A stretch of DNA of 32,826 nucleotides from Micavibrio sp. (GTDB taxonomy: Bacteria; Pseudomonadota; Alphaproteobacteria; Micavibrionales; Micavibrionaceae): assembly GCA_002687495.1 (NCBI GenBank), contig NZAJ01000047.1, forward strand, positions 1 through 32,826, read 5' to 3'. The position numbers and the translations under genes are program-made. The notes under the pieces are model-generated. The model was not told where the DNA came from and ran no database searches. It saw nothing but the letters and a program-made list of their open reading frames with translations. The stretch's first letter is position 1; each line of letters opens with the position of its first letter. Below, in pieces: positions 1 to 8,785 of this stretch.

Positions 1-66
1 CCCTATTTTCCTATATCGAATTTTTGTGTGTAGTTGCTTGGCTGTATTCTTGTCAGTTTTATTTGT

Positions 67-93
67 TGGGTAATAATATGTCGTTTTTACCCA
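67..93. promoter_or_regulatory. Operator-like inverted repeat upstream of glnII
   Basis: TGGGTAA (67-73) and TTACCCA (87-93) are perfect 7-base inverted repeats separated by 13 bases. The spacing places the half-sites two helical turns apart, as expected for a dimeric DNA-binding protein. The site lies upstream of the likely promoter. The binding protein is unknown; a nitrogen regulator is only a guess from the neighbouring gene. Confidence 0.35.
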
Positions 94-130
94 GTAACAG
101 GGGAAAAAAGCCTAGGTTTTCTACAATTTC

Positions 131-159
131 TTGCAATGGCTGTAAAAAGTCTCTAAATA
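131..159 (+). promoter_or_regulatory. Putative sigma-70-type promoter of glnII
   Basis: TTGCAA at 131-136 and TAAATA at 154-159 are separated by exactly 17 bases, and lie about 50 bases upstream of the glutamine synthetase start. Both boxes are imperfect, so this is a pattern match only. A weaker sigma-54-like sequence (TTGGC then TTGT) is present around 38-54, but its -12 dinucleotide is GT rather than GC. Confidence 0.4.
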
Positions 160-210
160 TCAATTATTACTGAAAAGACAGCTTACGAAAAAAGATAGGA
201 GCAAGTAGCA

Positions 211-1329
211 ATGTCTAATTTTACTCTCGCAGAATATATCTGGATTGACGGTAGCGTGCCAACACGCTTCGTGCGTTCAAAAGCACGTGTTGTTGATCTG
301 GGTAGCAACCCAAAAATTGAAGATTTTCCAGAGTGGAGCTTTGATGGTTCATCTACAAACCAAGCCGCAGGCGATGATTCAGACTGTATCCTTCGTCCAG
401 TAGCATATTACAAAGACCCAATTCGTGGCGAAGGTAACTTCCTTGTAATGTGTGAGGTTGATAATCCTGATGGTACACCACATGAATCAAATTCTCGCGC
501 ACAACTTCGCGCAGTTCTTGATGCTGGTGCAGCTGAGCAAGATCCTTGGGCTGGCTTTGAGCAAGAATATACACTCTTCCCAGAAGGTGCGCGTACGCCT
601 CTAGGTTGGCCAGATAATGGTTTCCCTGCACCTCAAGGTCCTTACTATTGTGGTATTGGTGCAAACCAAGCTTTTGGGCGTGAAGTTGCTGAGGCACATG
701 CTGAGCTTTGTCTAGAAGCTGGCCTTTGCTATTACGGTCTAAACGCAGAAGTTATGCCAGGTCAGTGGGAATTCCAAATCGGTTACCGTGGTAATGATTC
801 TGAAGATACAGGTGTATTGGCTATGTCTGACCAAATGTGGGTTGGCCGTTGGCTTCTTCACCGTGTGGCGGAAGAGTTTGATGTTGAAGCAACGCTAGAC
901 AACAAGCCAGTTAAGGGTGACTGGAATGGTGCTGGTATGCATACAAACTTCTCAACAAATGACACACGTGATAAATCAAAAGGTAAGGCGGCTATCCAAG
1001 CTGCGGTTGATGCATTGAGCAAAAACCACGCAGATCACATCGTTCTTTATGGTGCTGGTTTGGCGGATCGTCTAACTGGTCTTCATGAAACATGTGACAT
1101 CAACACATTTAAAGTTGGTGATGCTGACCGTGGATGTTCAATCCGTATTCCAAAGCCTGTAGCACTTAAAGGTTATGGTTACTTTGAAGATCGTCGTCCA
1201 GGTGCAAATGCTGACCCTTATCTTGTTGCTGCACGCCTTTGTGCAACAGTTTGTGGCGTTGATGAGTCTGTGATGAAATTCTCAAGCTGGCCACGTAAGA
1301 GCGAAAAACTTAAAGTTGCTGCTGAATAA
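211..1329 (+). CDS. glnII: Glutamine synthetase type II (eukaryotic-type GSII)
   Basis: Glutamine synthetase makes glutamine from glutamate, ammonia and ATP in the cytoplasm. The 372-residue length is right for the short GSII class, not the ~470-residue bacterial GlnA. The sequence shows the GSII landmarks: the EWSFDGSST beta-grasp segment near residues 42-50, the catalytic GFEQEYT block at 115-121, GAGMHTNFS at 240-248 with the glutamate-binding His, and the RGCSIRIP block at 307-314. The tyrosine adenylylation loop of GSI is absent, so control by GlnE is not expected. A Shine-Dalgarno-like AGGAG precedes the ATG. The gene stands alone, with its own promoter-like sequence and a strong terminator. 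GSII enzymes occur in rhizobia and some other Alphaproteobacteria, usually as a nitrogen-regulated second enzyme. Whether this is the only synthetase in the genome cannot be told from here. Confidence 0.96.
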   Translation: MSNFTLAEYIWIDGSVPTRFVRSKARVVDLGSNPKIEDFPEWSFDGSSTNQAAGDDSDCILRPVAYYKDPIRGEGNFLVMCEVDNPDGTPHESNSRAQLRAVLDAGAAEQDPWAGFEQEYTLFPEGARTPLGWPDNGFPAPQGPYYCGIGANQAFGREVAEAHAELCLEAGLCYYGLNAEVMPGQWEFQIGYRGNDSEDTGVLAMSDQMWVGRWLLHRVAEEFDVEATLDNKPVKGDWNGAGMHTNFSTNDTRDKSKGKAAIQAAVDALSKNHADHIVLYGAGLADRLTGLHETCDINTFKVGDADRGCSIRIPKPVALKGYGYFEDRRPGANADPYLVAARLCATVCGVDESVMKFSSWPRKSEKLKVAAE

Positions 1330-1361
1330 GATTAAAAATCTTTCATAAATAATGTATAGTA

Positions 1362-1391
1362 GGGGTGCTTTATTCAAAGCGCCCCTTTTTT
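1362..1391 (+). terminator. Rho-independent terminator of glnII
   Basis: GGGGTGCTTT (1362-1371) pairs over ten positions, with one G-T wobble, with AAAGCGCCCC (1376-1385) around a 4-base loop. A run of six T follows directly. It isolates glnII from the pilus locus. Confidence 0.9.
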
Positions 1392-1520
1392 ATGCCTTAA
1401 AACGCACTATATAATATGTAAATAAGATAGTGATTTTATTAACTTTTATGCGTTATTCTGTATGTGTTGGGTAATGTTTTCTGAGTTTCTATTTTAATTT
1501 CTAGTTTGTTGAGAGTGTAA

Positions 1521-3812
1521 ATGGTTCGTAAAAGCGACATCGAGAAAGGACGTGAAGAGTTTGAAGCTTCGGAAGGGAGTTTTGAAACTTTTCAGGATTT
1601 CACATTGGAAGATGAGGATGTTAACGCTGATTTGGCGGAAGAAGCTAAATCGACGGGTGCGGGTAATGAGCAGCTTGATGATGATGATATCTTAGTTGAG
1701 GCATCATGGAATATTTCAGGAGATGAGGATTCTGTTGAAGCGGTTTCTGAAAGCGGCGACGAAGATCTGAAAATTGAAGTCTTGGAAGGTGCTTTGAGTG
1801 AGGCTGATGATGGGGAGCTTCTCCTTATGGAGGAGGTTGAAGTTGAGGCTGAAGAGCTTGAGACATTGCCTTATAAAGAGGTTGAAGCTGAGACCCAAGA
1901 TGGTGATGGAGGATTCTTAGAGCCGGAAGTGCTTCAATCGGCAGATTCTGGAACGAAAAATGTGCCAGCGCGCTTTACGGGTGCAGAGCTGAAGCGCGCT
2001 GCACAGGGTGGCTTAAACTCTTCGGATATAATTAATTCTGGCGGAACGGATGTAGTTAATCAAACGGGCGAGATCGTTGTTCGTGGTGAAGGCGGTGTTC
2101 ATGGCGATGGTGACGGAGAGGGGCGTAAATCTGGACGTATTGGTGATCGCTTAGTCTCTATGGGGGTTATTACCGAAGATCAGCTTAATGTGGCTCTTCA
2201 AGAAAAGAAAATTACTGGGAATATGCTGGGTCAGATTATGGTTGATCTCGGCTTTATTGATGAGGAGATGCTCATCTCGTTCCTGGCTGAAAGCTCGGGT
2301 TTTGAGGTCTTTGATCCTAAGAACATTGTCTTTGATGGTGAGGTTCTTGGATATATTGATAAGAATACCGCCATTAAGCATAGCGTGCTTCCAGTTTCGA
2401 TTAGAGATGAAAAAGATCTTTATGTCGCGATGGCTGACCCTTACGATATTGTGGCTATTGATGCTTTGCGATCTATGGTGCCGAAAGGCTTGCAGATCAA
2501 GCCTATGGTTTGTACGGCTAAAATTCTCTCAGAGGCTATTGATGTAGCTTATGGTTATGCAAGCTCAATTGCAGGGATCTTAAAAGAGCTTGAGGAAGGT
2601 GAGGTTTCTCAAGATATTGCTGGGCTTGATGAGAATGCAGCTTTTACGCATCCGATCGTGCGTCTAGTGAATGCGCTTGTTTTTGATGCGGTTAAAATGG
2701 GCGTATCAGACCTTCACTTTGAACCTGAAGAAAACTTTATTCGTTTGCGCTATCGTATGGATGGTGTGCTTTTTACAGCTCAAATTCTGCACAAACAGCA
2801 CTGGAATGGTATTTCTCAGCGTATCAAAATCATTTCCGGTATGAATATTGCTGATAAGCTCTCTCCGCAAGATGGGCGCTTTGGAATGAATGTTGGTGGG
2901 CGCGAGGCTGATTTCCGTGTGTCTTCACTTCCTACAGTTCATGGTGAAAACATTGTTCTTCGTGTTCTTGATCAGTCAGAGAGTATTATGCCGATGGAGA
3001 AGTTGGGCTTCTCTGAGCATAATTTGAACTTGATCAAGAAGTCTCAAAGTAAGCCGGAAGGGATTATTATTGTTACTGGCCCTACGGGTTCCGGTAAGAC
3101 AACATCTCTTTATTCGATGCTCAATGAGATTAATAATGTGGAGGTGAATATTCAGACCTTGGAAGATCCGGTGGAGTATTCATTGCCGATGATCAGGCAG
3201 ACGCACGTTCGTGAAGGTGTCTTGGAGTTCGCTGATGGTATTAAAGCGCTCTTGAGGCAGGATCCGGATATTATCTTTATTGGTGAGATTCGTGATGGTG
3301 AAACTGCGGGGATGGCTCTTAAAGCGGCTATGACCGGGCACCAAGTTTATACAACACTGCACACGAATGATTCGTTTGGTGCGATTCCACGATTGTTCGA
3401 TTTGGGCTTGAAGCCAGGGATGGTTGCGGGAGCTATTATTGCTATTTTTGCTCAGCGATTAACAAGAAGACTCTGTTCTAATTGTAAAGAAGAATATACT
3501 CCGGATGAGAGTGAATGCGCTGTTTTGGGTATAGATGCTGATGAGCCGGCGCCAAGTATTTATCGGGCGCGTCAGGGTGGCTGTGAGATGTGCGGTGGTC
3601 AAGGTTATAAAGGTCGTACGGCTGTGGTTGAGATTTTAACGTTTGACGATGAGTTGAATGAGTTGCTGGCGCAAGGTGCGAATAAAGCTGAGTTAAAGAA
3701 CTTGGCAGTGAAAAAAGGCTTCAAAAGTATGAAAGACGATGGCATTCTAAAAGTATTGGATGGTGTTACCAGTATTGAAGCTGTGTCCAAGGTTGTTGAT
3801 GTGGGTAAGTAA
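1521..3812 (+). CDS. pilB: Type IV pilus assembly ATPase, PilB/MshE/GspE family
   Basis: A hexameric cytoplasmic ATPase that powers pilus extension. At 763 residues it is longer than the usual 560-600. Residues 1 to about 200 form a family-atypical extension, very rich in Asp and Glu up to about residue 130. From residue 206 comes an MshEN/T2SSE_N domain (RIGDRLVSMGVI, then a second half beginning LGQIM). The ATPase core follows: Walker A GPTGSGKTT at 520-528, the DIIFIGEIRD Walker B-type box from 583 with Glu589, and a His box (TGHQVYTTLHT). A zinc-binding tetracysteine lies at C652, C655, C688 and C691. The zinc motif marks the extension ATPases and separates this protein from PilT. MshEN domains in MshE-type ATPases bind c-di-GMP; here the arginine and glycines of the first half-motif are kept but the second half is loose. 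It is the first gene of the pilus locus, 73 bases before pilC. Confidence 0.95.
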   Translation: MVRKSDIEKGREEFEASEGSFETFQDFTLEDEDVNADLAEEAKSTGAGNEQLDDDDILVEASWNISGDEDSVEAVSESGDEDLKIEVLEGALSEADDGELLLMEEVEVEAEELETLPYKEVEAETQDGDGGFLEPEVLQSADSGTKNVPARFTGAELKRAAQGGLNSSDIINSGGTDVVNQTGEIVVRGEGGVHGDGDGEGRKSGRIGDRLVSMGVITEDQLNVALQEKKITGNMLGQIMVDLGFIDEEMLISFLAESSGFEVFDPKNIVFDGEVLGYIDKNTAIKHSVLPVSIRDEKDLYVAMADPYDIVAIDALRSMVPKGLQIKPMVCTAKILSEAIDVAYGYASSIAGILKELEEGEVSQDIAGLDENAAFTHPIVRLVNALVFDAVKMGVSDLHFEPEENFIRLRYRMDGVLFTAQILHKQHWNGISQRIKIISGMNIADKLSPQDGRFGMNVGGREADFRVSSLPTVHGENIVLRVLDQSESIMPMEKLGFSEHNLNLIKKSQSKPEGIIIVTGPTGSGKTTSLYSMLNEINNVEVNIQTLEDPVEYSLPMIRQTHVREGVLEFADGIKALLRQDPDIIFIGEIRDGETAGMALKAAMTGHQVYTTLHTNDSFGAIPRLFDLGLKPGMVAGAIIAIFAQRLTRRLCSNCKEEYTPDESECAVLGIDADEPAPSIYRARQGGCEMCGGQGYKGRTAVVEILTFDDELNELLAQGANKAELKNLAVKKGFKSMKDDGILKVLDGVTSIEAVSKVVDVGK

Positions 3813-3884
3813 GGCTATGTTGATAATGAATATCTATAAATACCACATTCGTGGCAGATTTTACTAAAAGAGAAGAGTGTAGGG

Positions 3885-5141
3885 TTGCAGAGATATAAGT
3901 ATAGAGCAATAAATTCTAAAGGTAGACCTATTCGTGGGGCGATTGCTGCTGCGAGTGAGGTGGACTTATATAAACAGCTTCAGTCTGCCGGCCTGGAGTT
4001 GGTAGACTGCTCTGTGATTGGTGAGGGCGGTGCAGGGTCGTTTCTGTCCAATCTGACGCAGAAAAAAGTAGTTCTTCGTGATGTAATTCAGTTTTTTGTA
4101 CAGATGGAGCAGATGCAAAGTGCTGGCGTTCCATTACTTGAGGCATTGCGCGATGTTAAGGAAGCAACTGATAGTCAACGCTTTCAGGATATTTTAACAG
4201 ATATTCACCGCGATGTTTCTGATGGTGCAGCGTTATCAGAGGCTATGGCAAAGCACGAAAAGATTTTTAAGCCTCTATATATTTCACTCATTGAAGCTGG
4301 TGAAGAGACAGGTGATTTGACATCGTCTTACATGCAGCTCGTTAAATATTTGAAGTGGGTAGATACAATTCAGGCCAAAATTCGTAAAGCGACTCGCTAC
4401 CCTATGGTGGTGACTTTGGTGGTGTTGATGACGATCACATTTATGATGATGGCCGTTGTTCCGCAAATTGTAGGGTTCCTTAAATATCTGGACTTAGAGT
4501 TGCCTTGGTTTACGGTCGCGTTGATCGATACATCTAATTTCTTTGTGAATCCAACATTTACTGTGTTTGGTGTTCCTGTTTATGGCGGGTTGGTAGTGCT
4601 AGCGACTCCAATTCTTTTTGTTATGCTTCTGAAGTTCTTGAGGAAAAGCTCTGATAATATTGCATATAAACTTGATGCGCTATACGTGGCGTCTCCTGCC
4701 TTTGGGCCGCTTATTCGAAAAATATCTATTGCAAGATATGCGCAAACCTTTGGGGCTTTGTATGCTAGTGGTATTGATGTGATAAAGGCCTTGGACTCAT
4801 CTAAAGCGACAGTGAATAACCTAGTGATGCTTGAGGCCATGGATGTGGTTGAGGCGCAGGTGCAGACGGGGAGCACTCTATCAGCATCATTTGATGCTAG
4901 TGGAGAATTCCCGTCCATGGTTGTTCGTATGGTGAAAATCGGCGAAGAATCTGGTAACTTAACACCAGTACTTGATCAGGTTTCTGAATTTTACACGCAT
5001 GATGTGAATGAGGCTATTGATGGTATGATCGAAATGATTCAGCCGACATTGACAGCAATATTAGGTCTGATGATTGCATGGATCGCGGCGGGAAGCTTGG
5101 GGCCAATTTATATGAACCTAGGGAACTTTATGGATTTTTAA
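3885..5141 (+). CDS. pilC: Type IV pilus platform protein, PilC/MshG/GspF family
   Basis: The inner-membrane platform protein that couples the assembly ATPase to the growing pilus. It is 418 residues, the usual family length, and contains two tandem GspF domains. The first begins near residue 70 with FFVQMEQMQSAGVPLLEAL, the family signature. The second begins after the middle hydrophobic segments (ARYAQTFGALYASGIDVIKAL). Hydrophobic stretches lie at about 172-198, 232-252 and 385-409, matching the three-helix topology. The reading frame opens with TTG after a purine-rich AGAAGAG; no ATG nearby fits the conserved N-terminus (YKYRAINSKG). The next gene starts 27 bases downstream, so co-transcription is likely. 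Confidence 0.95.
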   Translation: MQRYKYRAINSKGRPIRGAIAAASEVDLYKQLQSAGLELVDCSVIGEGGAGSFLSNLTQKKVVLRDVIQFFVQMEQMQSAGVPLLEALRDVKEATDSQRFQDILTDIHRDVSDGAALSEAMAKHEKIFKPLYISLIEAGEETGDLTSSYMQLVKYLKWVDTIQAKIRKATRYPMVVTLVVLMTITFMMMAVVPQIVGFLKYLDLELPWFTVALIDTSNFFVNPTFTVFGVPVYGGLVVLATPILFVMLLKFLRKSSDNIAYKLDALYVASPAFGPLIRKISIARYAQTFGALYASGIDVIKALDSSKATVNNLVMLEAMDVVEAQVQTGSTLSASFDASGEFPSMVVRMVKIGEESGNLTPVLDQVSEFYTHDVNEAIDGMIEMIQPTLTAILGLMIAWIAAGSLGPIYMNLGNFMDF

Positions 5142-5168
5142 GAGGCTCAAAAGCCAGGAAAAATAAAA

Positions 5169-6809
5169 ATGGGATTATCTTTTTTAACACCAAATCGTAC
5201 AGTGCTGCTGACCTCAGATGATGCGCTTTATGTTTACTCTGTATCTTCTCGCGGAGTGAAATTGGTTGATGTTGTGCCATGGGGCGCGCAAAATTTCATA
5301 GATAACGTATCTAATATTTTGGCCAAAGACTGCGCTAAGCGCCCAGTATTGATGCTCAACGATATGGTTGAGCAGCACTATAGAAAAGAGCGTGTTTTAA
5401 AATCGGGTGTAAGTTCACTAGATAAGCAGACGATGATTAAGCGTCGTTTGTCAGTTGCATTTGGTAAGTATCCTGTTCGCGCTGCGATGCTTTTAAAAGA
5501 GAAGATACCTAAGACCAAAAATCAGCCAGCATCTGATATTTATATTTTTGCGGCCATTCCAGAAAGCGATTCTCTTAATAAAACAATATCCGCTGTTAAA
5601 AAGTCTTTGGCTTCTGTAGCGGCTCTGTGCTTACTTCCTGTCGAATCTTCTGACATGGTTAGAACGCTTTCGCAGAAATTGTCTAAAAAAGGTTCGAAAA
5701 AAGCGACATGGTCAATTTTTATAGGTCAGCATAGAAGTGGGAATGTACGTCAAGTCGTAACCAAGAATGGCGAGCTGGCCCTTACGCGTATGAGCCCTCT
5801 TGCTGCTGAGCCTAAGGATCCAATTCAATGGGCGCAAGAAATCCAAAAAGAGTTTAAAGCAACAATGAGTTACCTTTCGCGTTTCGGATATGATCCGTCA
5901 CAAGGATTGGAAGTGACGATTATTGCGAATATTGACGCATCAGATGCTTTGCAGCAACTTATTGATGAGAAATGCACACTTAATATTTTGACGGCCACCC
6001 AAGCCGCAGGGCTTTTAGGTCTGAATATAGGGGCTCAAGAAAATCAGGCTCTAGCGGATATTCTGCATGTTGCATGGGCGGGAAGAAAAGCGCGCTTTAT
6101 GCTTCCGATGCGTGCGGGCTCCGTGAGTGAAATCCATACGCCAAGACAAGTGGCAGCGGCGGCAAGTGCCGTGCTTCTACTGTCTGTTTTTGGGCAAGCT
6201 TATTTTACGTTTGATTATTTCTCAAAGCTAACTGAGAGTAGGGATCAAATTGTTAATTTACGATCTCAGAAAAATCAACTTGATACAAAATATCAGCACG
6301 AAATAAGTAAAAAAGAAGCTATGGGCTTTGATGTGCAGCTCGTTCAAAGCTCTATATTGGTATATGATAGATTTGAAAATAACAGTGTGAATATCTTGAA
6401 TCTTGCTAAAGCTGTAGGATATGCACTGGGCCCAGATATGCGCGTTGATTCAATTGATGTCACAAAAGATATAAAAGAAAGTTCTACGAGCTTCTTTAGG
6501 CCAGCACGTAATAATATCAATAATAATGATAACGAGCCTAAAGTGCTATTCCAAGCACGTATGACTATGACATATCCTGGAAGTACTAATATTGATAGAG
6601 GTAATGCAGAGGTAGCTGAGTTTAGGGAGCGCTTACAAGCGCAAATGCCTGATTACAAAGTGGAAATCACAAAGCAGCTGAAAGACTACGAATATACAGA
6701 AGGTCTGGTTGTTGAAACGGGTGATTTAGAGCGCGAGAATATTCAGCAAGACTTTGTGGCTGAAATTTTGATTGAAGCCCTCTCCAAAGTGGAAGGTGAA
6801 AAATCATGA
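5169..6809 (+). CDS. GspL-like pilus alignment protein (PilM-like plus PilN-like halves)
   Basis: It is assigned from position and architecture rather than strong motifs. Residues 1 to about 300 are soluble and predicted cytoplasmic, in the place of the actin-like PilM fold. One hydrophobic segment follows at 328-351 (VAAAASAVLLLSVFGQAY). After it come a charged, probable coiled coil at about 352-390 and a periplasmic alpha/beta region to residue 546. This cytoplasmic-TM-coiled coil-periplasmic order is that of GspL/EpsL, which corresponds to PilM and PilN joined. Its neighbours (PilC-like before, PilO-like after with an ATGA overlap) occupy the pilMNOP position. It probably links the ATPase to the periplasmic alignment complex. 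I see no clear ASKHA phosphate-binding motif, so nucleotide binding is doubtful. A good AGGAAAA ribosome-binding site precedes the ATG. Confidence 0.65.
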   Translation: MGLSFLTPNRTVLLTSDDALYVYSVSSRGVKLVDVVPWGAQNFIDNVSNILAKDCAKRPVLMLNDMVEQHYRKERVLKSGVSSLDKQTMIKRRLSVAFGKYPVRAAMLLKEKIPKTKNQPASDIYIFAAIPESDSLNKTISAVKKSLASVAALCLLPVESSDMVRTLSQKLSKKGSKKATWSIFIGQHRSGNVRQVVTKNGELALTRMSPLAAEPKDPIQWAQEIQKEFKATMSYLSRFGYDPSQGLEVTIIANIDASDALQQLIDEKCTLNILTATQAAGLLGLNIGAQENQALADILHVAWAGRKARFMLPMRAGSVSEIHTPRQVAAAASAVLLLSVFGQAYFTFDYFSKLTESRDQIVNLRSQKNQLDTKYQHEISKKEAMGFDVQLVQSSILVYDRFENNSVNILNLAKAVGYALGPDMRVDSIDVTKDIKESSTSFFRPARNNINNNDNEPKVLFQARMTMTYPGSTNIDRGNAEVAEFRERLQAQMPDYKVEITKQLKDYEYTEGLVVETGDLERENIQQDFVAEILIEALSKVEGEKS

Positions 6810-7447
6810 TTAAAATTTTAGGATTTAAACGTTTAGTTATTCTGCTTGTGTTGATTGGCATTAACGCGTTTGTTGGTGCTGTGACGTTTGGGTATTTATC
6901 ACCTGAAAGCCTTAAAAGTGAGCGTGACGTGCGCTCTATGCGCAGTCAAAACACTGCGTTGCGTGCAGATATTGAGAGGGTTCAAGTCGAGTTGGAGCAA
7001 TTGGCTGAGCAAAAAGGTTTATTTGAAAAATATCGCGAAGCTGGCTTTTTTGCGCGTCAAAACCGCAGGCAAATCGAAGATATTTTGAAATCAGTACAGC
7101 AGTTTTCCGGTGTAACGCGCGCAGCAGCCTCAGTTAACCCAGCTGAGATTGAGGAAAATGAAGAAGCTGCAAAAGCAAATCATAATGTTTTGAATTCTAC
7201 TATCGAAATAAAGATAGCGGCTTTTAGTGATGTTGATATTTTACGTTACATTTTCTTGTTAAAAAGAGACTTCCCGGGACATGTTTCTGTCGATGAAATT
7301 AATATAAAGCGTGCAGGTGAAGTAAATGGTACTGTGCTTCGTGCAATAGCGACAGGCTCAGGGATTCCTCTTGTGAATGCAGAGCTTGTATTGAGTTGGA
7401 GAACCATGGTTCCTGAGAATGACCTAGAACAAGAGCGGGGGAATTAA
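6806..7447 (+). CDS. PilO/GspM-like inner-membrane alignment protein
   Basis: A 213-residue bitopic membrane protein. It has a short cytoplasmic start, one transmembrane helix at about residues 9-31, a coiled-coil-like stretch at about 37-70 (RSQNTALRADIERVQVELEQ) and a periplasmic domain. This is the standard outline of PilO and GspM. Such proteins pair with PilN or GspL and bridge the inner-membrane platform and the secretin. The ATG overlaps the stop of the preceding gene by four bases (ATGA), which implies translational coupling, and the next gene starts two bases after its end. Sequence signatures for this family are weak, so the call rests on topology and context. Confidence 0.65.
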   Translation: MIKILGFKRLVILLVLIGINAFVGAVTFGYLSPESLKSERDVRSMRSQNTALRADIERVQVELEQLAEQKGLFEKYREAGFFARQNRRQIEDILKSVQQFSGVTRAAASVNPAEIEENEEAAKANHNVLNSTIEIKIAAFSDVDILRYIFLLKRDFPGHVSVDEINIKRAGEVNGTVLRAIATGSGIPLVNAELVLSWRTMVPENDLEQERGN

Positions 7448-7449
7448 TA

Positions 7450-8025
7450 ATGAAGAGAGTTCCTACCGTTTATAATACTTTATTTTTATGCGCGGCACTT
7501 TTGTTTGTGCCTCAATTTGCTTCTGCGCAACAAAGCGGTGTAACCGCACAAGCTGCAACGGATACTGTGCCAGATATAGCTAATAACGGCGCCGGCCAAG
7601 TAACATTGCAAAAATCGCCGAATGTATTCGACGAAAGTCAGTATAAGTCATTGGTTTTTACCTCATGGGAGCGTTCTGCAATTACAGATGCGCGTCTTTC
7701 GAAAGGGGATCAACGTGCAGTGGCTGAATGGGAGCTTGAAGAGGCGCTCAATAGAACCGAAGAAGTTAAAGAGCCTCCACGCCCTGAGGATAGAGAGCTT
7801 ATTCTGGGAGGAATATTGTTTCATGATCGCGAAGATTGGACTATTTGGCTAAATAAAAAAAGAGTTACGCCAGAAGCTCTTCCAGAAGAAGTATATGATT
7901 TAAATGTGTATGAGAATTATATCGAAATGAAATGGTATGATGAATATACAAATAGAATTTTCCCGCTTCGTATGCGCGCCCATCAGCGTTTCAATCTTGA
8001 TACACGTATTTTCCTGCCAGGTTAA
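7450..8025 (+). CDS. PilP/GspC-like periplasmic pilus protein
   Basis: A 191-residue exported protein. Residues 1-26 form a signal peptide (basic start, hydrophobic core, ASA|QQ cleavage site) with no lipobox. The middle is low in structure and the C-terminal half contains a small beta-rich domain starting at LILGGILFHDREDWTIWLN. That pattern (a GI-x-Y/F start, then a strand ending in a Leu-Asn turn) is like the HR/PilP domain of GspC, GspB, MshK and PilP, which touches the N-terminal domains of the secretin. Position immediately after the PilO-like gene supports this. PilP is normally a lipoprotein and this is not, so exact orthology is uncertain. Confidence 0.55.
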   Translation: MKRVPTVYNTLFLCAALLFVPQFASAQQSGVTAQAATDTVPDIANNGAGQVTLQKSPNVFDESQYKSLVFTSWERSAITDARLSKGDQRAVAEWELEEALNRTEEVKEPPRPEDRELILGGILFHDREDWTIWLNKKRVTPEALPEEVYDLNVYENYIEMKWYDEYTNRIFPLRMRAHQRFNLDTRIFLPG

Positions 8026-8047
8026 TATTAAACAGTGAGTATATATA

Positions 8048-8785
8048 ATGAGTAATGATCAAACCATTCTTGAGCTTAAGAATGTCGGTATTAAATATGG
8101 TGATTTGGTTGCTGTATCTTCCGTAGATATTGAAGTGAAGAAGGGTGAGTTTTTTGGTATTATTGGCGTAAATGGTGCTGGTAAAACATCTTTGATTAAA
8201 ACTATCCTCGGTCTAAGAGATGCTGATGAAGGTGTTGTCTCTGTTATGGGGCAGGTTGTGTCTCAAAATAAAACAAGCCCACATATAGCGTTCTTGCCAG
8301 AGCGTTTTGAACCGTCCTGGTTTTTGTCTGGCTTAGAATTTTTAAAATTCTCTGCAAAAACATACGGACAAAAACATAGCGATGAAGAATATTATAAAGC
8401 TGCAGAGGATCTGGCGTTAGACCCTAAAGCTCTTAAGAGAAAAGTTCAAACATACTCTAAAGGGATGAGGCAAAAGCTAGGCGTATTAGCAACTGTTATG
8501 ACTGAAAGTGAAATCCTTCTTTTAGACGAACCTATGAGCGGTCTTGATCCTGTCGCAAGAACGCGAGTAAAGGATTTGTTGCTGAAGGTCAGTAAGCAAG
8601 GCCGTACAATTTTTATGTGCTCGCATATTTTGGCTGATATGGATGAGGTTTGTGATCGTATTTGTTTGATACATGATCAAGAGATGAAGTTTATTGGCGC
8701 ACCTTCTGCATTAAGGGAGCAGACAAAAACACAGAATCTTGAGCGTGCTTTTTTACATTATGTTGAGAATGCGCGCGTAGCATGA
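8048..8785 (+). CDS. ABC transporter ATP-binding subunit within the pilus locus (PilH-like)
   Basis: A 245-residue ABC ATPase with Walker A GVNGAGKTS (40-48), signature YSKGMRQKLG from 136, Walker B ending in LLLDEP with D160 and E161, a SGLDP D-loop and a switch histidine in CSHIL. The degenerate signature SKGMRQ, in place of LSGGQ, is typical of ABC-2 type exporters. It has no membrane domain, so it needs a partner; the best candidate is the ABC-2-like permease at 15215-15994 in the same locus. In Myxococcus xanthus the ABC genes pilH and pilI sit in the pil cluster and are needed for piliation. By analogy this protein may serve pilus biogenesis, but its substrate is unknown. Confidence 0.88.
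   Translation: MSNDQTILELKNVGIKYGDLVAVSSVDIEVKKGEFFGIIGVNGAGKTSLIKTILGLRDADEGVVSVMGQVVSQNKTSPHIAFLPERFEPSWFLSGLEFLKFSAKTYGQKHSDEEYYKAAEDLALDPKALKRKVQTYSKGMRQKLGVLATVMTESEILLLDEPMSGLDPVARTRVKDLLLKVSKQGRTIFMCSHILADMDEVCDRICLIHDQEMKFIGAPSALREQTKTQNLERAFLHYVENARVA

Noticed and set aside
38-54. Sigma-54 promoter upstream of glnII
   Set aside because: The -24 element TTGGC fits, but the -12 element has GT in place of the invariant GC; the sigma-70-like site nearer the gene is better.
353-697. A 114-codon frame antisense to glutamine synthetase
   Set aside because: It is fully inside a conserved gene and shows no ribosome-binding site, membrane or domain pattern of its own.
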